Origin: Indolivaga macrotermitis
GTDB taxonomy: Bacteria > Bacteroidota > Bacteroidia > Bacteroidales > Dysgonomonadaceae
Reading direction: 5' to 3'
NCBI RefSeq assembly: GCF_900128985.1
Contig: NZ_FQUC01000001.1
Coordinates: 186,001 to 250,000 of the forward strand
DNA: 64,000 nt
Shown here: in pieces, positions 63,282-64,000 of the stretch
Position numbering within the stretch: position 1 is the first letter of the stretch
Layout: the number at the start of each line of letters is the position of its first letter
Made by a program: the position numbers and the translations under genes
Notes under the pieces: model-generated
The model's database searches: none
What the model saw: only the letters and a program-made list of their open reading frames with translations
What the model was told of the DNA's origin: nothing

Positions 63282-64000
63282 TTAGAATTTGAGATTTACA
63301 CCAATTAGATAAGTTCTGGGATTAGGATAATAACCAACATCAATACCTCGAGACCAAGAATATACAGTATCATCCCCTCCGTAACCAACTTCAGGATCCA
63401 TACCCGAATAACCTGTTATAGTAAATAGGTTTTGAGCAGTAAAGTATAAACGAGCTTGACCTAATGGCATTTTAGGGAATAATTTCTTGAAATCATATCC
63501 TATCGTTAAATTTTGAAGTTTCAGATAATCTGCATCTTCTATATACAAGTCCGAAATATTGATATAGTTGGCGTTCGATCCGGAAGTAAGCCTTGGTAAT
63601 CTGTTAGATGTACCTTCTCCACGCCAGCTTTCAAGTATTTCAGTTGTATAATTCTCATGTCTTCCATCCGAAAATTTACGATAAGATCTTGCTACCTGTT
63701 GCCCGAATGCACCATATGTAGTTACACTTAGGTCGAACCCTTTGTAACCAATGTTAAAGCTGAATCCCATAGTAAAATCAGGGTTAGGATCTCCTATTTG
63801 AGTCTTGTCATCTTCATTAATTACGCCATCTTTATTAAGGTCTACGAATTTAACATCACCCGGCTGCACATTTGTTTGTATAATTCCGTTACCTGCTGCT
63901 TTCCATGCATCAATTTCTGCTTGATTCTGGAAGATACCGGCTGTTTTATAGCCATAGAAATATCCCATAGCATATCCTTCCTGAACTCTGTTTATCTCAG
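63282..64000 (-). CDS. SusC/RagA TonB-dependent outer-membrane transporter, 3' part only
   Basis: C-terminal part of a SusC-type barrel; the frame runs open to the window edge, so the N-terminus and plug are outside. Visible landmarks are EGYAMGYFYGYKTAGIFQNQ at the edge, GDVKFVDLNKDGVINEDDKTQIGDPNPDFTMGFSFN and the C-terminal NPRTYLIGVNLKF, ending in Phe as usual for outer-membrane barrels. It is followed at 50 nt by susD. The pair imports an unknown glycan or peptide fragment with TonB energy. Confidence 0.94.
   Translation of the reverse strand, partial: EINRVQEGYAMGYFYGYKTAGIFQNQAEIDAWKAAGNGIIQTNVQPGDVKFVDLNKDGVINEDDKTQIGDPNPDFTMGFSFNIGYKGFDLSVTTYGAFGQQVARSYRKFSDGRHENYTTEILESWRGEGTSNRLPRLTSGSNANYINISDLYIEDADYLKLQNLTIGYDFKKLFPKMPLGQARLYFTAQNLFTITGYSGMDPEVGYGGDDTVYSWSRGIDVGYYPNPRTYLIGVNLKF

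Overview
The window looks like chromosomal DNA of a Bacteroidales bacterium (Bacteroidota). A Dysgonomonas, Parabacteroides or Proteiniphilum relative is plausible, but the genus cannot be fixed by eye. Evidence: AT-rich sequence, Bacteroidota-type promoters (TTG, about 19 nt, TAnnTTTG), a SusC/SusD pair, many lipoproteins with Bacteroidota-style lipoboxes, a proposed-homoserine-kinase/threonine synthase pair, and gene orders such as bcp-recA, ftsK-lolA-trxB, sppA-lpxK-punA and rplM-rpsI-rpsB-tsf. Coding is dense on both strands, with hairpin terminators at most convergent junctions. I saw no tRNA, rRNA, CRISPR array, insertion sequence or prophage.

Layout. 1-6 kb: FKBP isomerase (cut by the window edge), a PBP4-type DD-peptidase, an AI-2E-family permease, an SSB-like DUF3127 protein, a 2-hydroxyacid dehydrogenase and a DUF4026/DUF2314 protein. 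6.4-10.8 kb: a complete lactate-use operon (lactate permease, lutA, lutB, lutC). 10.8-16 kb: a WG-repeat protein, then a minus-strand threonine operon (apgM-like proposed homoserine kinase, DUF3298 lipoprotein, thrC). 16.3-17.9 kb: peroxiredoxin and recA. 17.9-18.5 kb: a small unannotated locus with a 54-residue double-glycine-leader peptide, preceded by a long hairpin and followed by a 101-residue secreted protein. 18.6-26.3 kb: TlpA-like lipoprotein, nagB, ftsK, vanW, lolA, trxB. 26.4-31.7 kb: minus-strand GNAT, thiL, punA, lpxK, sppA. 32-37.6 kb: a giant alpha-2-macroglobulin with an intact thioester motif.

37.7-43.6 kb: nucleoside phosphorylase, SanA-like protein, a tightly packed set of three poorly known genes, and a SusA-like GH13 enzyme. 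43.7-48.8 kb: fumC and an acetate/succinate CoA-transferase, divergent from a GlxA-type regulator; then marR (with a clear operator) and a DUF2269 membrane protein. 48.9-52.5 kb: pnp, an NlpE-like lipoprotein and a lipid-anchored beta-carbonic anhydrase. 53-56 kb: ribosomal and elongation-factor genes. 56-57 kb: two small accessory genes. 57.2-64 kb: a minus-strand SusC/SusD/lipoprotein uptake locus, followed by a polytopic DUF6057-like protein and a lipoprotein that combines a c-type heme site with PD40 propeller repeats.

Most of the window is ordinary core genome. The best candidates for something new are the GG-leader peptide locus at 18 kb, two copies of a structured GTGACA repeat (38.7 and 52.7 kb), and the heme/propeller lipoprotein with its polytopic partner at 57-60 kb. 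Also notable are the MarR operator and the palindrome formed by two face-to-face promoter elements at 2.16 kb.
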